Shown here in pieces: positions 32,038 through 41,558 of a stretch of 64,000 nucleotides of DNA (position 1 is the first letter of the stretch; each line of letters starts with the position of its first letter). The notes under the pieces were generated by a model. It made no database searches. It was given only the letters and a program-made list of their open reading frames with translations, and was not told where the DNA came from. The DNA comes from Shewanella vesiculosa (GTDB lineage: Bacteria > Pseudomonadota > Gammaproteobacteria > Enterobacterales > Shewanellaceae), in contig NZ_CP073588.1 in assembly GCF_021560015.1 (NCBI RefSeq), forward strand, positions 3,266,001-3,330,000, written 5' to 3'. The translations under genes and the position numbers were made by a program.

Positions 32038-32952
32038 CTAATTTAATCCCCAGTCGGCGTTAGGTAAATGCTCCACAAACCAGTCAAAAGCGCGACCTTG
32101 ATGATCTTTATGCCAGGCAAGATACAAACTCTGATTTGGCCTTGGAATTGAACATTTTTTTTCAATTAATTCACCACTGTCAAAGTAGCATTGCACCATA
32201 TGCTTAGGTAAAAAACCAATCCCGAGCCCTTGCAGTTGGGCAGCTATCTTGGTTTCCATGGTGTTCACTTTAATCACCTGCTTACTTTTAAACAGGCCAC
32301 TGCTGCGTGTCGGCAAAACTTGTGCGGTATCAGCAACCACCACTGAAGCGTATTCAGTGAGCTTGTCAGCTTCTAACACGCCATCAACAAACGCCAATGG
32401 ATGATGCGGTGCTACTGCAAATACAAATTCAATTTCACCGATTTTATGGGTTTGAAATACGCCTCGAGGTAACTCGCCAGATGCACCAATGACAATATCG
32501 GCACGGCGACTGTGTAATGCATCCCAGCCTCCGCCGACGGCTTCGACATCGATACTAATGTCGACTGAATGATCTAATTGGTTAAATTGCTCAATCAACT
32601 GAAACAGTGGCGCTTGAGGAATGACAGTATCGCGCGACAGCCGAATTTCGGTTTCCCAACCTGACTCTAACTGCTGCACTGAATCAATCAACCGATTGGT
32701 GGCGAGTAAGATTTGCCGTCCTTGTTCCAGCACAATTTTGCCTGCTGGCGTCAGCTGGGCTTTTTGTTTTGTTCGGTCAAATAATGCCGTGCCCATATCA
32801 TCTTCAAGTTTTTTGATGGTATAGGTCAATGCTGACGGAACCCGATACAGTGACGCGGCCGCAGCAGCAAAACTGCCTTTACGCTCTATGGCGTCTAGCG
32901 CCCGTAATGCATCAATCGTAATGGCATGGTGCATGGCTAACTCCATATTCAA
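32038..32952 (-). CDS. LysR-family transcriptional regulator
   Basis: Up to 304 residues. The N-terminal winged helix is clear (DALRALDAIERKGSFAAAAASLYRVPSALTYTIKKLEDDMG, TALFDRTKQKAQLTPAG), with a complete effector domain (VIVGASGELPRGVF, IKVNTMETKIAAQLQGLGIGFLP). Start could be 32952, 32946 or 32934. It is divergent from the DoxX and pirin genes across about 130 bases, the usual layout for a LysR regulator and its targets. Confidence 0.92.
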   Translation of the reverse strand: MNMELAMHHAITIDALRALDAIERKGSFAAAAASLYRVPSALTYTIKKLEDDMGTALFDRTKQKAQLTPAGKIVLEQGRQILLATNRLIDSVQQLESGWETEIRLSRDTVIPQAPLFQLIEQFNQLDHSVDISIDVEAVGGGWDALHSRRADIVIGASGELPRGVFQTHKIGEIEFVFAVAPHHPLAFVDGVLEADKLTEYASVVVADTAQVLPTRSSGLFKSKQVIKVNTMETKIAAQLQGLGIGFLPKHMVQCYFDSGELIEKKCSIPRPNQSLYLAWHKDHQGRAFDWFVEHLPNADWGLN

Positions 32953-33083
32953 TTATTTTGAACTATTAGCTCAGTTTATTCCGATTTTTTATTCAATCAA
33001 GTCTCAATATACTCATTATCAATCGGTGAGACCTACTCACAACAGTATTTATATTATGTTTAAATTTATTGAGGATAACTATC

Positions 33084-33530
33084 ATGAAAGCACTAATCAA
33101 AAATATCACTCGCTCTACCGCTGGTTTCAGTACCTTGGCATTACGTGTACCAGTTGGGATTATTTTTATGGCTCACGGTGCACAGAAATTGTTTGGTTGG
33201 TTTGGCGGTTATGGTTTAGAAGGCACAGGACAATGGATGGCATCGATAGGCATGGAACCTGGCGTATTAATGGCGTTTATGGCTGGCAGTGCAGAGCTTT
33301 TCGGTGGCTTGTTCATTCTATTAGGCTTACTGACTCGTCCAGCTGCGGTGGTGTTAGCGTTCACTATGGTCATCGCCATTGCTAGCGTACATATCAGTAA
33401 CGGTTTATTTATGGCAAATAACGGTTATGAATTTGCGTTGGCACTGTTGGCTATCACAGTGTCACTGGCAATATCGGGTTCAGGCAGAGTTGGAATAGAT
33501 AACGCCATTGCCGCAAAATTAGCTAAGTAA
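33084..33530 (+). CDS. DoxX-family membrane protein
   Basis: A 148-residue, four-helix inner-membrane protein of the DoxX/YphA type (LALRVPVGIIFMAHGAQKLFGWFGGYG, AELFGGLFILLGLLTRPAAVVLAF). Such proteins are often induced by thiol-reactive or quinone-like stress; the exact activity is unsettled. The ATG at 33084 follows TTGAGGATAACT. Forms a likely operon with the pirin gene 45 bases downstream. Confidence 0.9.
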   Translation: MKALIKNITRSTAGFSTLALRVPVGIIFMAHGAQKLFGWFGGYGLEGTGQWMASIGMEPGVLMAFMAGSAELFGGLFILLGLLTRPAAVVLAFTMVIAIASVHISNGLFMANNGYEFALALLAITVSLAISGSGRVGIDNAIAAKLAK

Positions 33531-33575
33531 GCCAAGCTTATATTCTGTATTTAGATCACGCTTTAGGAGCACATT

Positions 33576-34271
33576 ATGATTACATTACGACTTGCAAGTG
33601 AACGCGGTAAAGCTAATTTTGGCTGGTTAGACAGTAAGCACAGCTTTTCATTTGGTAGCTATTACGATCCAGAGCACATGGGCTTTTCAGCGCTACGCGT
33701 CATCAATGATGACAGCGTCACTCCAGGTGCAGGATTTGCTACTCATGGTCACCGTGACATGGAAATTATCAGCTACGTACTTGAAGGCTCTATCGCCCAT
33801 AAAGACAGCGAAGGCAATGTTGAAGTATTACCCGCTGGGGAATTTCAATTGATGTCAGCGGGTAGCGGTATTAGTCACAGTGAATACAATGCATCAAAAA
33901 CTGAATCACTGAAGTTTTTGCAAATTTGGATCCAGCCAAATACCTTAGGTAACACGCCTGGATACCAACAAAAAAACTTTGGTCAAGCAGTAGGACTAAC
34001 GACGATAGCTACGCCAACGGGTGACAAAGGTACCTTGCAAATCAAGCAAAATGCGACATTGTCACAACTGATTCTGGCACCTAACTCCGAAATAACCTAT
34101 CAGGTTACTGTTGGACGCAAAGTATACGTGCATCAGGTGGCTGGACAGCTAAGTATTGATGAGCAAAATCTGAGTGCAGGAGACGGTGCTAAACTCACCG
34201 ACATCACCACAGTGACCTTGGTTAATCCAGCGGACACTCAGTCAACAGCACTGATTTTTGATTTGCCCTAG
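33576..34271 (+). CDS. Pirin-like bicupin (YhhW type)
   Basis: A 231-residue two-cupin protein. The metal site of the N-terminal cupin is visible as THGHRDMEII (His57, His59) and SAGSGISHSEYN (His and Glu). YhhW in E. coli has quercetin 2,3-dioxygenase activity in vitro; the physiological role is unclear. Paired DoxX plus pirin under a divergent LysR regulator suggests a response to quinones or other electrophiles. TAGGAG precedes the ATG. Confidence 0.92.
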   Translation: MITLRLASERGKANFGWLDSKHSFSFGSYYDPEHMGFSALRVINDDSVTPGAGFATHGHRDMEIISYVLEGSIAHKDSEGNVEVLPAGEFQLMSAGSGISHSEYNASKTESLKFLQIWIQPNTLGNTPGYQQKNFGQAVGLTTIATPTGDKGTLQIKQNATLSQLILAPNSEITYQVTVGRKVYVHQVAGQLSIDEQNLSAGDGAKLTDITTVTLVNPADTQSTALIFDLP

Positions 34272-34339
34272 ATCAGCCTAGTTAATGATTAAGCCTGTGA
34301 TAGTGTTGTTCACAGGTTTAATCAATTTATATCAATCCA

Positions 34340-35941
34340 TTATCCATTGGCAGCTGTGATATTTTTAGCCATTGTTGGCCGCGAACAAGGTGATACTCTT
34401 AACTGACTAGCGGTCCATAAACACACTGCTGTTATCAGTATCATGCCGACTTGGATGCCGATGACGCCATGATAACCACCTTGCCATAATGCTAATATTT
34501 GCTCAGAAAACAACAACCAATCTGCCACAACAGTGATGACTAATATGCCACTGGTGAGTAACAGCAACTGGCTGATATGACGCTTAATATCACTCACTTT
34601 TAGACTGTACAACATGACGGCCAACAGTGACGTTACAAAACAACCCACCAGCCATTCTTCTCGCCCTATTAAGGCTGTGGGTAATAGTCGTTCACACAAA
34701 AAACCAACTGCTGTCGCCACAATAATGCCACCACAGCCGCCAATCGTCATGGCAGTTACGATAGCAATACTGCGCGGAGAAGACTGGCGCTGAGCACTGC
34801 GTTTATTAATCCATAGCATATTGCCTGTCACAATCATGGCACTGATAGCTAGCGCCAAAATAAAGTACAAAATACGGATATCTAAGCCTGCAAAGTTACT
34901 AAAATGCAATGTCACTAATACATCTCTACCTTGACGGAACACATTGTAATTATCGGCATTAACCTTATCCATCACAGTGCCGTCCTGAACCCGATAGGTC
35001 ACTTCATCTCGTTGGGCGAAATTAACCGTGTCGGTTCCACGTACTTGTACCAAAGCATTATCTGCGCCGTAATGGTGGAAAATAATATTCCGTAATTCAA
35101 AATTCGCTTGCTGTGTAGTGTGTTCAATTAAGGTAAACGCATTGCTCATATTCAGTGGCATTTCACTGCGAGGTTCGCTGCTACGGTTAAAACCGGCATC
35201 ATTAAACAAAGCTTGTCGATCGCCCTGATAAATAAACACCACAAAAGCCAGCTGAAACACTATGGCCAAGTTAAGGATCAAGCCACTCAACGCATACATC
35301 AAAGTAAAAGGTAGTGTCATCACCCCAACAACAGTATGAAGATCAAGTAATTTATCCCGGCGTTGTTTATCGACACGATACAAAAAGAAATGTTTCAGTA
35401 ATTTACGCGCATGGATAAAAATACCCGAGACTAACGCAAATAGAAAAATCAGCGTCACCACACCAATTAAATAACTGCCGCCAGGCAGATCAAGGTTGTA
35501 ATGCAGGCGGTAAATAAATTGTGATAAATAAAAGTCATCCTTATCAGCCACAGTTTCACCGCTTTTAGGATCAACCAGTATCGCCATTGACTGAGATGCT
35601 GATTGTGGATCGTCTCTCACTTTGTCAAAGTAAAAAATATAATAAGGTACTAGCTGGGTCGGCATATTAATCCGAAAACGGCCAGTTTGATCCATTGGGT
35701 ATTCAGCCCTTTTTTGCTCGACAAGTTTTGCTAAAGGAATATCAACTTGAGTAGGATCAATTGGATGATGCGGGGTGACGGCCCATTGAGTGATCTCATC
35801 GTGAAATAAGGTTACGGCTCCAGCCCAAAAAACCAAAAATAATAACGGTGAAATAATTAGTCCAAGCCAGCTATGGGCTTCGATAAGATTTTTAATGACC
35901 TTGTGCTTAACGGGATAATCAGACTTCATTGAGGTATTCAT
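34340..35941 (-). CDS. PepSY-associated TM protein (possible ferric-siderophore reductase)
   Basis: A 533-residue inner-membrane protein of the PepSY_TM family. TM1 (SWLGLIISPLLFLVFWAGAVTLFHDEI) is followed by a periplasmic PepSY region, TM helices near residues 155-230 (GSYLIGVVTLIFLFALVSGIFIHARKLL, LHTVVGVMTLPFTLMYALSGLIL), a second periplasmic part, then about five C-terminal helices. Conserved His and Arg in LHTVVG and IHARK suggest heme binding. Members of this family (FsrB/ViuP-like context) reduce ferric siderophores at the inner membrane. It is the last of three minus-strand genes behind a Fur-box-like site, 3 bases after the DUF3649 stop. Confidence 0.85.
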   Translation of the reverse strand: MNTSMKSDYPVKHKVIKNLIEAHSWLGLIISPLLFLVFWAGAVTLFHDEITQWAVTPHHPIDPTQVDIPLAKLVEQKRAEYPMDQTGRFRINMPTQLVPYYIFYFDKVRDDPQSASQSMAILVDPKSGETVADKDDFYLSQFIYRLHYNLDLPGGSYLIGVVTLIFLFALVSGIFIHARKLLKHFFLYRVDKQRRDKLLDLHTVVGVMTLPFTLMYALSGLILNLAIVFQLAFVVFIYQGDRQALFNDAGFNRSSEPRSEMPLNMSNAFTLIEHTTQQANFELRNIIFHHYGADNALVQVRGTDTVNFAQRDEVTYRVQDGTVMDKVNADNYNVFRQGRDVLVTLHFSNFAGLDIRILYFILALAISAMIVTGNMLWINKRSAQRQSSPRSIAIVTAMTIGGCGGIIVATAVGFLCERLLPTALIGREEWLVGCFVTSLLAVMLYSLKVSDIKRHISQLLLLTSGILVITVVADWLLFSEQILALWQGGYHGVIGIQVGMILITAVCLWTASQLRVSPCSRPTMAKNITAANG

Positions 35942-35944
35942 GAC

Positions 35945-36202
35945 TTAAGTTTGAGAAAAAAATAACAACGCATTGATAAGGCTACTGGCCATAAGCCATT
36001 TTACACATACGACACTGGCCGCCTTTGCGCTATTGCGGCTATAACAAAATGTCATCACCCCAACCCACATACAAAAACCCAGCATTAGCCCCACAAATAG
36101 TTTTACATCAACAGCAGCCGGCAATATCCGAAAGACGATGAGCATTAAACTGATGGCCAGTACTAATCCCCATAAAAATGCAGCAACAGATTTAGGCCAC
36201 AT
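35945..36202 (-). CDS. DUF3649-like small membrane protein
   Basis: An 85-residue protein with three TM helices (VAAFLWGLVLAISLMLIVFRIL, LFVGLMLGFCMWVGVMTFCY, MASSLINALLFF). The size, the WGLV and the A(K)A ... VVCV pattern and its place between a DUF3325 gene and a PepSY gene fit DUF3649. Members always seem to keep this company in iron loci; role unknown. Tight spacing (2-3 bases) on both sides. Confidence 0.7.
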   Translation of the reverse strand: MWPKSVAAFLWGLVLAISLMLIVFRILPAAVDVKLFVGLMLGFCMWVGVMTFCYSRNSAKAASVVCVKWLMASSLINALLFFSQT

Positions 36203-36204
36203 GG

Positions 36205-36537
36205 TTATTTAACCCCAATAAGGAGGATACTGACAAACAATGCAAAGCCTAGCGAACTGACCCAGATGCTTCGACCTTTATAGTGCGAGGCCACCAGCAC
36301 CAGCAATATCCACATGGTCATCATGCAAATCAGCACCACTAAACTGGCAACTAATACACTGTATGTATGACTAAATCCCCACACAGAAAATAACACCGCT
36401 AAACAGCACAAGCTCCAAGCTAATAATTTAGGGAAAGGCAAACTAATGAGCTGCTGTTTGTCAGATGCCAAATAGGCAAACAAACAACCAAGCCATAAAG
36501 AAGATACACTGACAAGTTCCATTTGATACAATCCCAA
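36205..36537 (-). CDS. DUF3325-like small membrane protein
   Basis: A 110-residue protein with four short TM helices (SLWLGCLFAYLAS, LLAWSLCCLAVLFSVWGF, LVASLVVLICMMTMWILLVLVA, SLGFALFVSILLIGV). It opens the three-gene iron-linked unit. The layout fits DUF3325. No function is established. Its start lies about 11 bases from the Fur-like palindrome, so repression at the promoter would silence all three genes. Confidence 0.68.
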   Translation of the reverse strand: MGLYQMELVSVSSLWLGCLFAYLASDKQQLISLPFPKLLAWSLCCLAVLFSVWGFSHTYSVLVASLVVLICMMTMWILLVLVASHYKGRSIWVSSLGFALFVSILLIGVK

Positions 36538-36547
36538 GCCGATTAAC

Positions 36548-36572
36548 GCAAATGATAATGATTTGCATTAAT
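36548..36572. promoter_or_regulatory. Fur box candidate
   Basis: GCAAATGATAATGATTTGC (36548-36566) is a near-perfect palindrome. The overlapping 19-mer at 36554-36572 matches the E. coli Fur consensus at about 14 of 19 positions. It lies just upstream of the DUF3325/DUF3649/PepSY unit. Confidence 0.7.
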
Positions 36573-37198
36573 TATCCTAAATGTACTCGGTTATTACAAG
36601 TAGAATGTCAATCAGGCTTAACAATAACTCTGGATCGGCAATCTAAAAGCGCTTTATCCACTTAGCGATATCATTGCCACAATGGTATCTCCAGGTGAAA
36701 GGCAGAGTTACTAAGAGAATTACCGCCTTGAAACAAGCCACCTTAGAGGTAATCACATGGTTACTACCTTATATAACCATGGAACAAGTCAGTCATAGGC
36801 AAATGAAGGCCGCTTAATATATAAAGGAGTCAGTCAGAAAATAGCGTTTTTTAAAACCGCACGTCCACTCGCTCATCAATCTTGTTGTACCTGTCACATT
36901 TGTCATAGAACGCTATGATTAACGCAACATAGAGTAAACCTAAAAAACGGTTAACTAACATAAAATTAACTATAATGTTTTTTTTACCGTACTCAATGTT
37001 ACTTGTCAGCACAGTGCTGTATTATTTTATTCTAATACAATACAAGATCCGTCATTATCAATGCTGGACAAAGGGCTATCCCTTGCTTAGGATTAATATT
37101 TGACCAATCACAATAATAATACAAAGTCGAACAGGGAATGTTAAATAAGATTTTCCCTTCTCTAATATCATTTTTTATTTAAAATAAGGCAATGTTAT
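36573..37198. other. Long non-coding stretch before the cytochrome c operon
   Basis: I see no gene. It holds a 7-bp inverted repeat ATGGTTA / TAACCAT (36757-36763, 36774-36780) and a TATAAT hexamer at 36971-36976 with a poor -35. No TonB-dependent receptor or piece of one is present, though such genes often sit beside PepSY trios. Confidence 0.4.
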
Positions 37199-38494
37199 AT
37201 GCTAAAGCGCATCGTTTACGGCGTATGTGGCGCAGCTATTGTTGGATTAGGTATATTCAGTATATATGCTTGGCACCCAGCAATTGATCCCGTCGAACCT
37301 ACTCAAACAGATTACTCTCCACACGTTATCGAACAAGGTAAAGTCTTAGCCGCAGCAGGCTATTGCAGTACTTGTCATACACCACCGGGTGGCACCGCCT
37401 ATGCTGGTAACTATGAAATGCATACTGACTTTGGCACCATTTATTCAAGTAACATCACTCCTGATGTCGAAACAGGCATTGGTAGCTGGTCGCAAGCCGC
37501 TTTCGCTCGTGCCATGCGCACTGGTGTGAGCCGCGATGGACATCATTTATTGCCTGCGTTCCCTTATGAACACTTTAATAAAATGACCGACGATGACATA
37601 AACGCGATTTACGCGTACATCATGACGTCAGTTCCGGCAGTTAACCAAGCCAAAAAAGACAACGGTATTCCGTTTCCACTCAACATCCGCTGGTTTCAAG
37701 CGGGTTGGAAACTGCTGTTTGCTGACACCCAACCTTTTGAGATCAACAGCCAGCAATCTGCAGAATGGAACCGTGGGGCTTACTTAGCTGAAGGTATTGC
37801 TCACTGTGGTGCATGTCATACACCACGTAATGCGTTGGGCGGCGAAAAATATGCACAAATGTATCAAGGGGCTGCCATTGATGGTTGGATAGCACCATCA
37901 TTAACATCAACGAGTACTTCACCTCTGCCATGGCGCGCGCAAGACTTTTACGAATACCTTACTACTGGTAACTCGCCTTACCATGGTAGTGCGGCAGGTC
38001 CAATGGCGCCGGTTATGCACAAAGGCCTGTCAGCTCTACCTGACAGTGATATAGAAGCCATTAGTGGATACTTTGCTGAGATTGCCGGTACCAATAATAC
38101 CGACGAGCCTGACTCAAGTAGCACCTTACAGGCAGCAATAGCGGCACAAGATCAACAACCGGATCAGCGGATTGATCAAGGTGCACGTTTATATGCGACG
38201 GCTTGCCAAGCATGCCACTACAACAGCGACCAATTAGTGAAAGGTCGACCATTGATTACTATTGGCTCAGCAACACATCTTAATGATCCAAGCAACCTGA
38301 TTAACGTAATACTGGATGGCGTACGCAGCGACCAAGGGATTAGCGGCGTTGTAATGCCAGGATTCCGCGATGCACTTAACGATGATGATATTACCGCTAT
38401 AGCCTATTTGCGTCAAGCAGCTGGGGAAAACACCTGGCCGAAACTACAACAAAAAGTGGGCGAGATCCGCAATCAACCCCGATTTGAGCACTAA
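37199..38494 (+). CDS. Membrane-anchored triheme cytochrome c
   Basis: A 431-residue protein. The N-terminal signal/anchor (IVYGVCGAAIVGLGIFSIYAW) is followed by three cytochrome c domains with heme motifs CSTCH (near residue 59), CGACH (near 203) and CQACH (near 342), each with a downstream Met that could be the sixth ligand. This is the AdhB-like cytochrome subunit that takes electrons from periplasmic dehydrogenases to quinone or oxidases. It stands 12 bases before iorA and reads as their electron acceptor. Confidence 0.92.
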   Translation: MLKRIVYGVCGAAIVGLGIFSIYAWHPAIDPVEPTQTDYSPHVIEQGKVLAAAGYCSTCHTPPGGTAYAGNYEMHTDFGTIYSSNITPDVETGIGSWSQAAFARAMRTGVSRDGHHLLPAFPYEHFNKMTDDDINAIYAYIMTSVPAVNQAKKDNGIPFPLNIRWFQAGWKLLFADTQPFEINSQQSAEWNRGAYLAEGIAHCGACHTPRNALGGEKYAQMYQGAAIDGWIAPSLTSTSTSPLPWRAQDFYEYLTTGNSPYHGSAAGPMAPVMHKGLSALPDSDIEAISGYFAEIAGTNNTDEPDSSSTLQAAIAAQDQQPDQRIDQGARLYATACQACHYNSDQLVKGRPLITIGSATHLNDPSNLINVILDGVRSDQGISGVVMPGFRDALNDDDITAIAYLRQAAGENTWPKLQQKVGEIRNQPRFEH

Positions 38495-38506
38495 TTCACT
38501 GGAGAA

Positions 38507-38992
38507 GTGACAATGGCAAAATTTATTTTAAACGGCAAACCGATGACTGCCGACGTAGAGAGTGATACTCCTCTACTGTGGGTTATTCGTGATGAACTGG
38601 ACATGACAGGCACTAAATTTGGCTGTGGTATTGGTACCTGTGGTGCCTGTACCGTCCATGTTGGCGGCCGAGCGACACGTTCGTGTATAACCCCGATATC
38701 GTCAGTTGAAGGAGCTGAAATCACCACGATTGAAGGGCTTTCTGAAAAGGGCGATCATCCATTGCAAATTTCTTGGCAAAAACTGCAAGTACCACAGTGT
38801 GGTTACTGCCAGTCGGGCCAAATTATGCAAGCTGCAGCACTACTAAAAGACATTCCAGAGCCTTCAGACAAAGACATTGACGCTGTGATGGGCGGAAACT
38901 TATGTCGTTGTATGACCTACGTTCGTATTCGTAGCGCCATTCATGAAGCAGCAAACGCAATCAAGGAGAGCAACGATGAGCAGACTGCCTAA
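38507..38992 (+). CDS. iorA: Molybdenum hydroxylase [2Fe-2S] subunit (IorA-like)
   Basis: A 161-residue xanthine-oxidase-family small subunit with two [2Fe-2S] clusters. The plant-ferredoxin cluster is GCGIGTCGACTVHV with a later Cys; the second is CGYCQSGQIM and NLCRCMTY. Passes electrons from the molybdopterin subunit to the cytochrome. Its last 17 bases overlap iorB. The gene name is by resemblance to isoquinoline 1-oxidoreductase; the true substrate may be an aldehyde. Confidence 0.9.
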   Translation: MTMAKFILNGKPMTADVESDTPLLWVIRDELDMTGTKFGCGIGTCGACTVHVGGRATRSCITPISSVEGAEITTIEGLSEKGDHPLQISWQKLQVPQCGYCQSGQIMQAAALLKDIPEPSDKDIDAVMGGNLCRCMTYVRIRSAIHEAANAIKESNDEQTA

Positions 38993-41279
38993 ACGTGGAT
39001 CGGCTGGGATAACCCGCCGCGGTTTTTTAATTGCCATGACAGCGGTTGGTGTCAGCTTTGGTTTTCCTCGCCATTTAATGGCGGCAATGGATCCGGCTAG
39101 CCCTGACGGTAAAGTATTACCAAGTGAAGGCGACATTTACGAACCGTCTTTGTGGTACTCAATCGATACCGCCGGCAAAATTAAAGTCAACATTATGCGC
39201 TCAGAAATGGGCCAACATGTCGGTACTGCTATTGCTCGTATTCTTGCTGATGAACTAGAAGCTTCATGGGATGATATTGAAATTATCCATGTCGACAGTG
39301 ATCCACGCTGGGGTTACATGGTTACGGGTGGCAGCTGGTCTATTTCGCAAAGTTGGCCTGTATACCGTCAAGCAGGTGCTGCTGGTCGTACAGCGTTAAT
39401 TGAAGCTGCGGCTAAAAAATGGGGCATCGCTGCAAAAGACTGTAAAGCCAGTAACGGTAAAATTATCTCAACTAAAGGCGAGCTATCTTACGGTGAATTA
39501 GTCACCATGGGCTTAACACGTCAGTTTACTGGAGAAGAACTGAAAACCCTGCCGCTGAAACCTAATGCCGATCTTAAACTTGTTGGTCAACAGGTAACGT
39601 CTCTTGATATCGCCAACAAGACCAATGGTAAAACCATATTTGGTATCGACGCGAAAGTTGATGGCATGGTGTACGCCAACCCTATTCTGCCTCCTACACG
39701 TTATGGCTCCAAAGTGGTTAAGTTTGACGACTCTGCAGCAAAAGCAGTAAAGGGTTACCAACAAACTATCGTACTAGATGATGCCAGTGGCAGTGTGCCA
39801 GGATGGTTAATGGTTATTGCCAGCAGCTTCAATGCGGCCCAAAAAGCCTCGAAGCTGGTAAAGGTTACATGGGATGCGGGTAAAACGGCCAACGTGTCTG
39901 AAGCAGACATAATTGCTCATGGTCAAAAATTACTTGGCGATCAAACCAAAGGCAGTATTTTAGACACGGGCAATGCTGACACTGAGCCAGCATTTGCCAG
40001 TGCCAAAAGCACCATTGCAGAAGAATACATCACCAGTACGGTATTACATGCGCAAATGGAACCGCTTAATGCCTTGGTATTTAAAAACCAAGACGGTATA
40101 TGGGAAGTGCATTCAGGTTGTCAGTGGCAATCACTTACCCTACCCGTATTAGCAACAGCATTAGGTGAAGAAGAAGCTAACATTGTTATTCGTAGCTACA
40201 TGTTAGGCGGCGGCTTTGGCCGCAGACTTAACGGCGACTACACCATTCCAGCGGCGTTGACCTCTAAAGCATTAGGCGGTAAACCGGTTAAAATGGTGAT
40301 GATGCGTCCACAAGACATGTTATTTGATAGCGCGCGTTCTGCATCAGTTCAACAGCTAAAAATGGCATTTGATGACAAAAAAGCGGTTACCGCAATGGAA
40401 CATCACGCCACAGCAGGTTGGCCAACTCAAGTATTAGCCCCAGGATTTATGCCTAAAGGCACCAATGGTGAACCGTATGATCCGTTCTCGATTGCCGGCG
40501 CAGACCATTGGTACACTGTTGGAGCTCAAAAAGTACGTGCGGTATCCAATGATCTTGCGATTGCGACCTTCAGACCAGGTTGGTTACGTTCAGTTGGACC
40601 AGGTTGGACAGGTTGGGCTGTTGAAAGCTTTATGGATGAAGCGGCACATCACGCGGGTAAAGATCCATTGCAGTTCCGCCTAGACATGCTTATTGCCGAA
40701 GGCCGAAATGCTGGTAGCACACCCGTTGCTGAAGGTGGCGCGGCTCGCCAAGCCGCAGTACTTAAAAAAGCTGCTGAGATGATTGGTTGGGGTACTCCAC
40801 AAGCCAAAGATACAGCACTTGGAATTGCATCAACCTTTGGCCAAGAGCGTGACATGCCAACATGGGTATCGTGTGCAGTACAAGTTCATGTCGACAAAAG
40901 CAACGGTATTGTCAATGTTCAGAAACTGTATATCGCTATCGATGCTGGTATTATTGTTGACCCTAATGGTGCTGAAGCTCAGTGTCAGGGCGCGGCATTA
41001 TGGGGATTATCGATGGCCTTGTATGAAGGTACTGAACTGCTTAATGGTCAGTATAAAGACTCAAACTTCGATACTTATACCCCGCTGCGTTTAGGTCAAA
41101 CTCCAGACGTTAAAATCGAGTTTATCCCGAGCAAAATGCCACCCTCTGGATTAGGTGAACCGGCGGTAACTCCTGTTGCGCCAGCGATTGCCAATGCAAT
41201 CTACCAGGCAGTTGGGGTGCGTTTACGTAAAATCCCGATGAAGCCTAGCGACGTGAAAAGCGCGTTAACTAAAGCATAA
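38976..41279 (+). CDS. iorB: Molybdenum hydroxylase large subunit (IorB-like), Tat-exported
   Basis: A 767-residue molybdopterin-binding catalytic subunit of the isoquinoline/aldehyde oxidoreductase branch. The N-terminus has a twin-arginine signal (TRRGFLIAMTAVGVSFG), so the folded enzyme is probably exported by Tat. Family blocks include MRSEMGQHVGTA, LGGGFGRRLNGDY, and near the C-terminus GLGEPAVTPVAPAIANA, which holds the catalytic Glu typical of the family. The ATG at 38976 has AAGGAG upstream and lies inside the iorA end. No XdhC-like or MocA-like maturation gene is nearby. Confidence 0.9.
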   Translation: MSRLPKRGSAGITRRGFLIAMTAVGVSFGFPRHLMAAMDPASPDGKVLPSEGDIYEPSLWYSIDTAGKIKVNIMRSEMGQHVGTAIARILADELEASWDDIEIIHVDSDPRWGYMVTGGSWSISQSWPVYRQAGAAGRTALIEAAAKKWGIAAKDCKASNGKIISTKGELSYGELVTMGLTRQFTGEELKTLPLKPNADLKLVGQQVTSLDIANKTNGKTIFGIDAKVDGMVYANPILPPTRYGSKVVKFDDSAAKAVKGYQQTIVLDDASGSVPGWLMVIASSFNAAQKASKLVKVTWDAGKTANVSEADIIAHGQKLLGDQTKGSILDTGNADTEPAFASAKSTIAEEYITSTVLHAQMEPLNALVFKNQDGIWEVHSGCQWQSLTLPVLATALGEEEANIVIRSYMLGGGFGRRLNGDYTIPAALTSKALGGKPVKMVMMRPQDMLFDSARSASVQQLKMAFDDKKAVTAMEHHATAGWPTQVLAPGFMPKGTNGEPYDPFSIAGADHWYTVGAQKVRAVSNDLAIATFRPGWLRSVGPGWTGWAVESFMDEAAHHAGKDPLQFRLDMLIAEGRNAGSTPVAEGGAARQAAVLKKAAEMIGWGTPQAKDTALGIASTFGQERDMPTWVSCAVQVHVDKSNGIVNVQKLYIAIDAGIIVDPNGAEAQCQGAALWGLSMALYEGTELLNGQYKDSNFDTYTPLRLGQTPDVKIEFIPSKMPPSGLGEPAVTPVAPAIANAIYQAVGVRLRKIPMKPSDVKSALTKA

Positions 41280-41294
41280 TTTATCTGCACTAAT

Positions 41295-41328
41295 AGCCCA
41301 GTCTTTATCATAATGACTGGGCTTTTTT
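41295..41328 (+). terminator. Rho-independent terminator after iorB
   Basis: Stem AGCCCAGTC / GACTGGGCT (41295-41303 with 41315-41323) followed by a T run. Confidence 0.92.
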
Positions 41329-41558
41329 ATACCCATTTAACCTCATCATTGCCATTGCTTGAACTGATGAATCAATCACTTAATTTATACCAACACGATA
41401 AAGAAGTTATCTAAGGCAATCAGCATTGCCAGCATATTGCGGACCACTATAGAGGATGCTGTCGGTAAAAAGTCAGGCGGTTGATTGCGCCAAATACGGC
41501 AACAGAAACCAAGTACAGCAAACACAACCTTTAAACCATAAACCTCATAAAGCCAAGG

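Noticed and set aside
36757..36780. Attachment site or insertion-sequence end in the gap before the cytochrome operon
   Set aside because: Only a 7-bp inverted repeat, with no transposase remnant and no target duplication.
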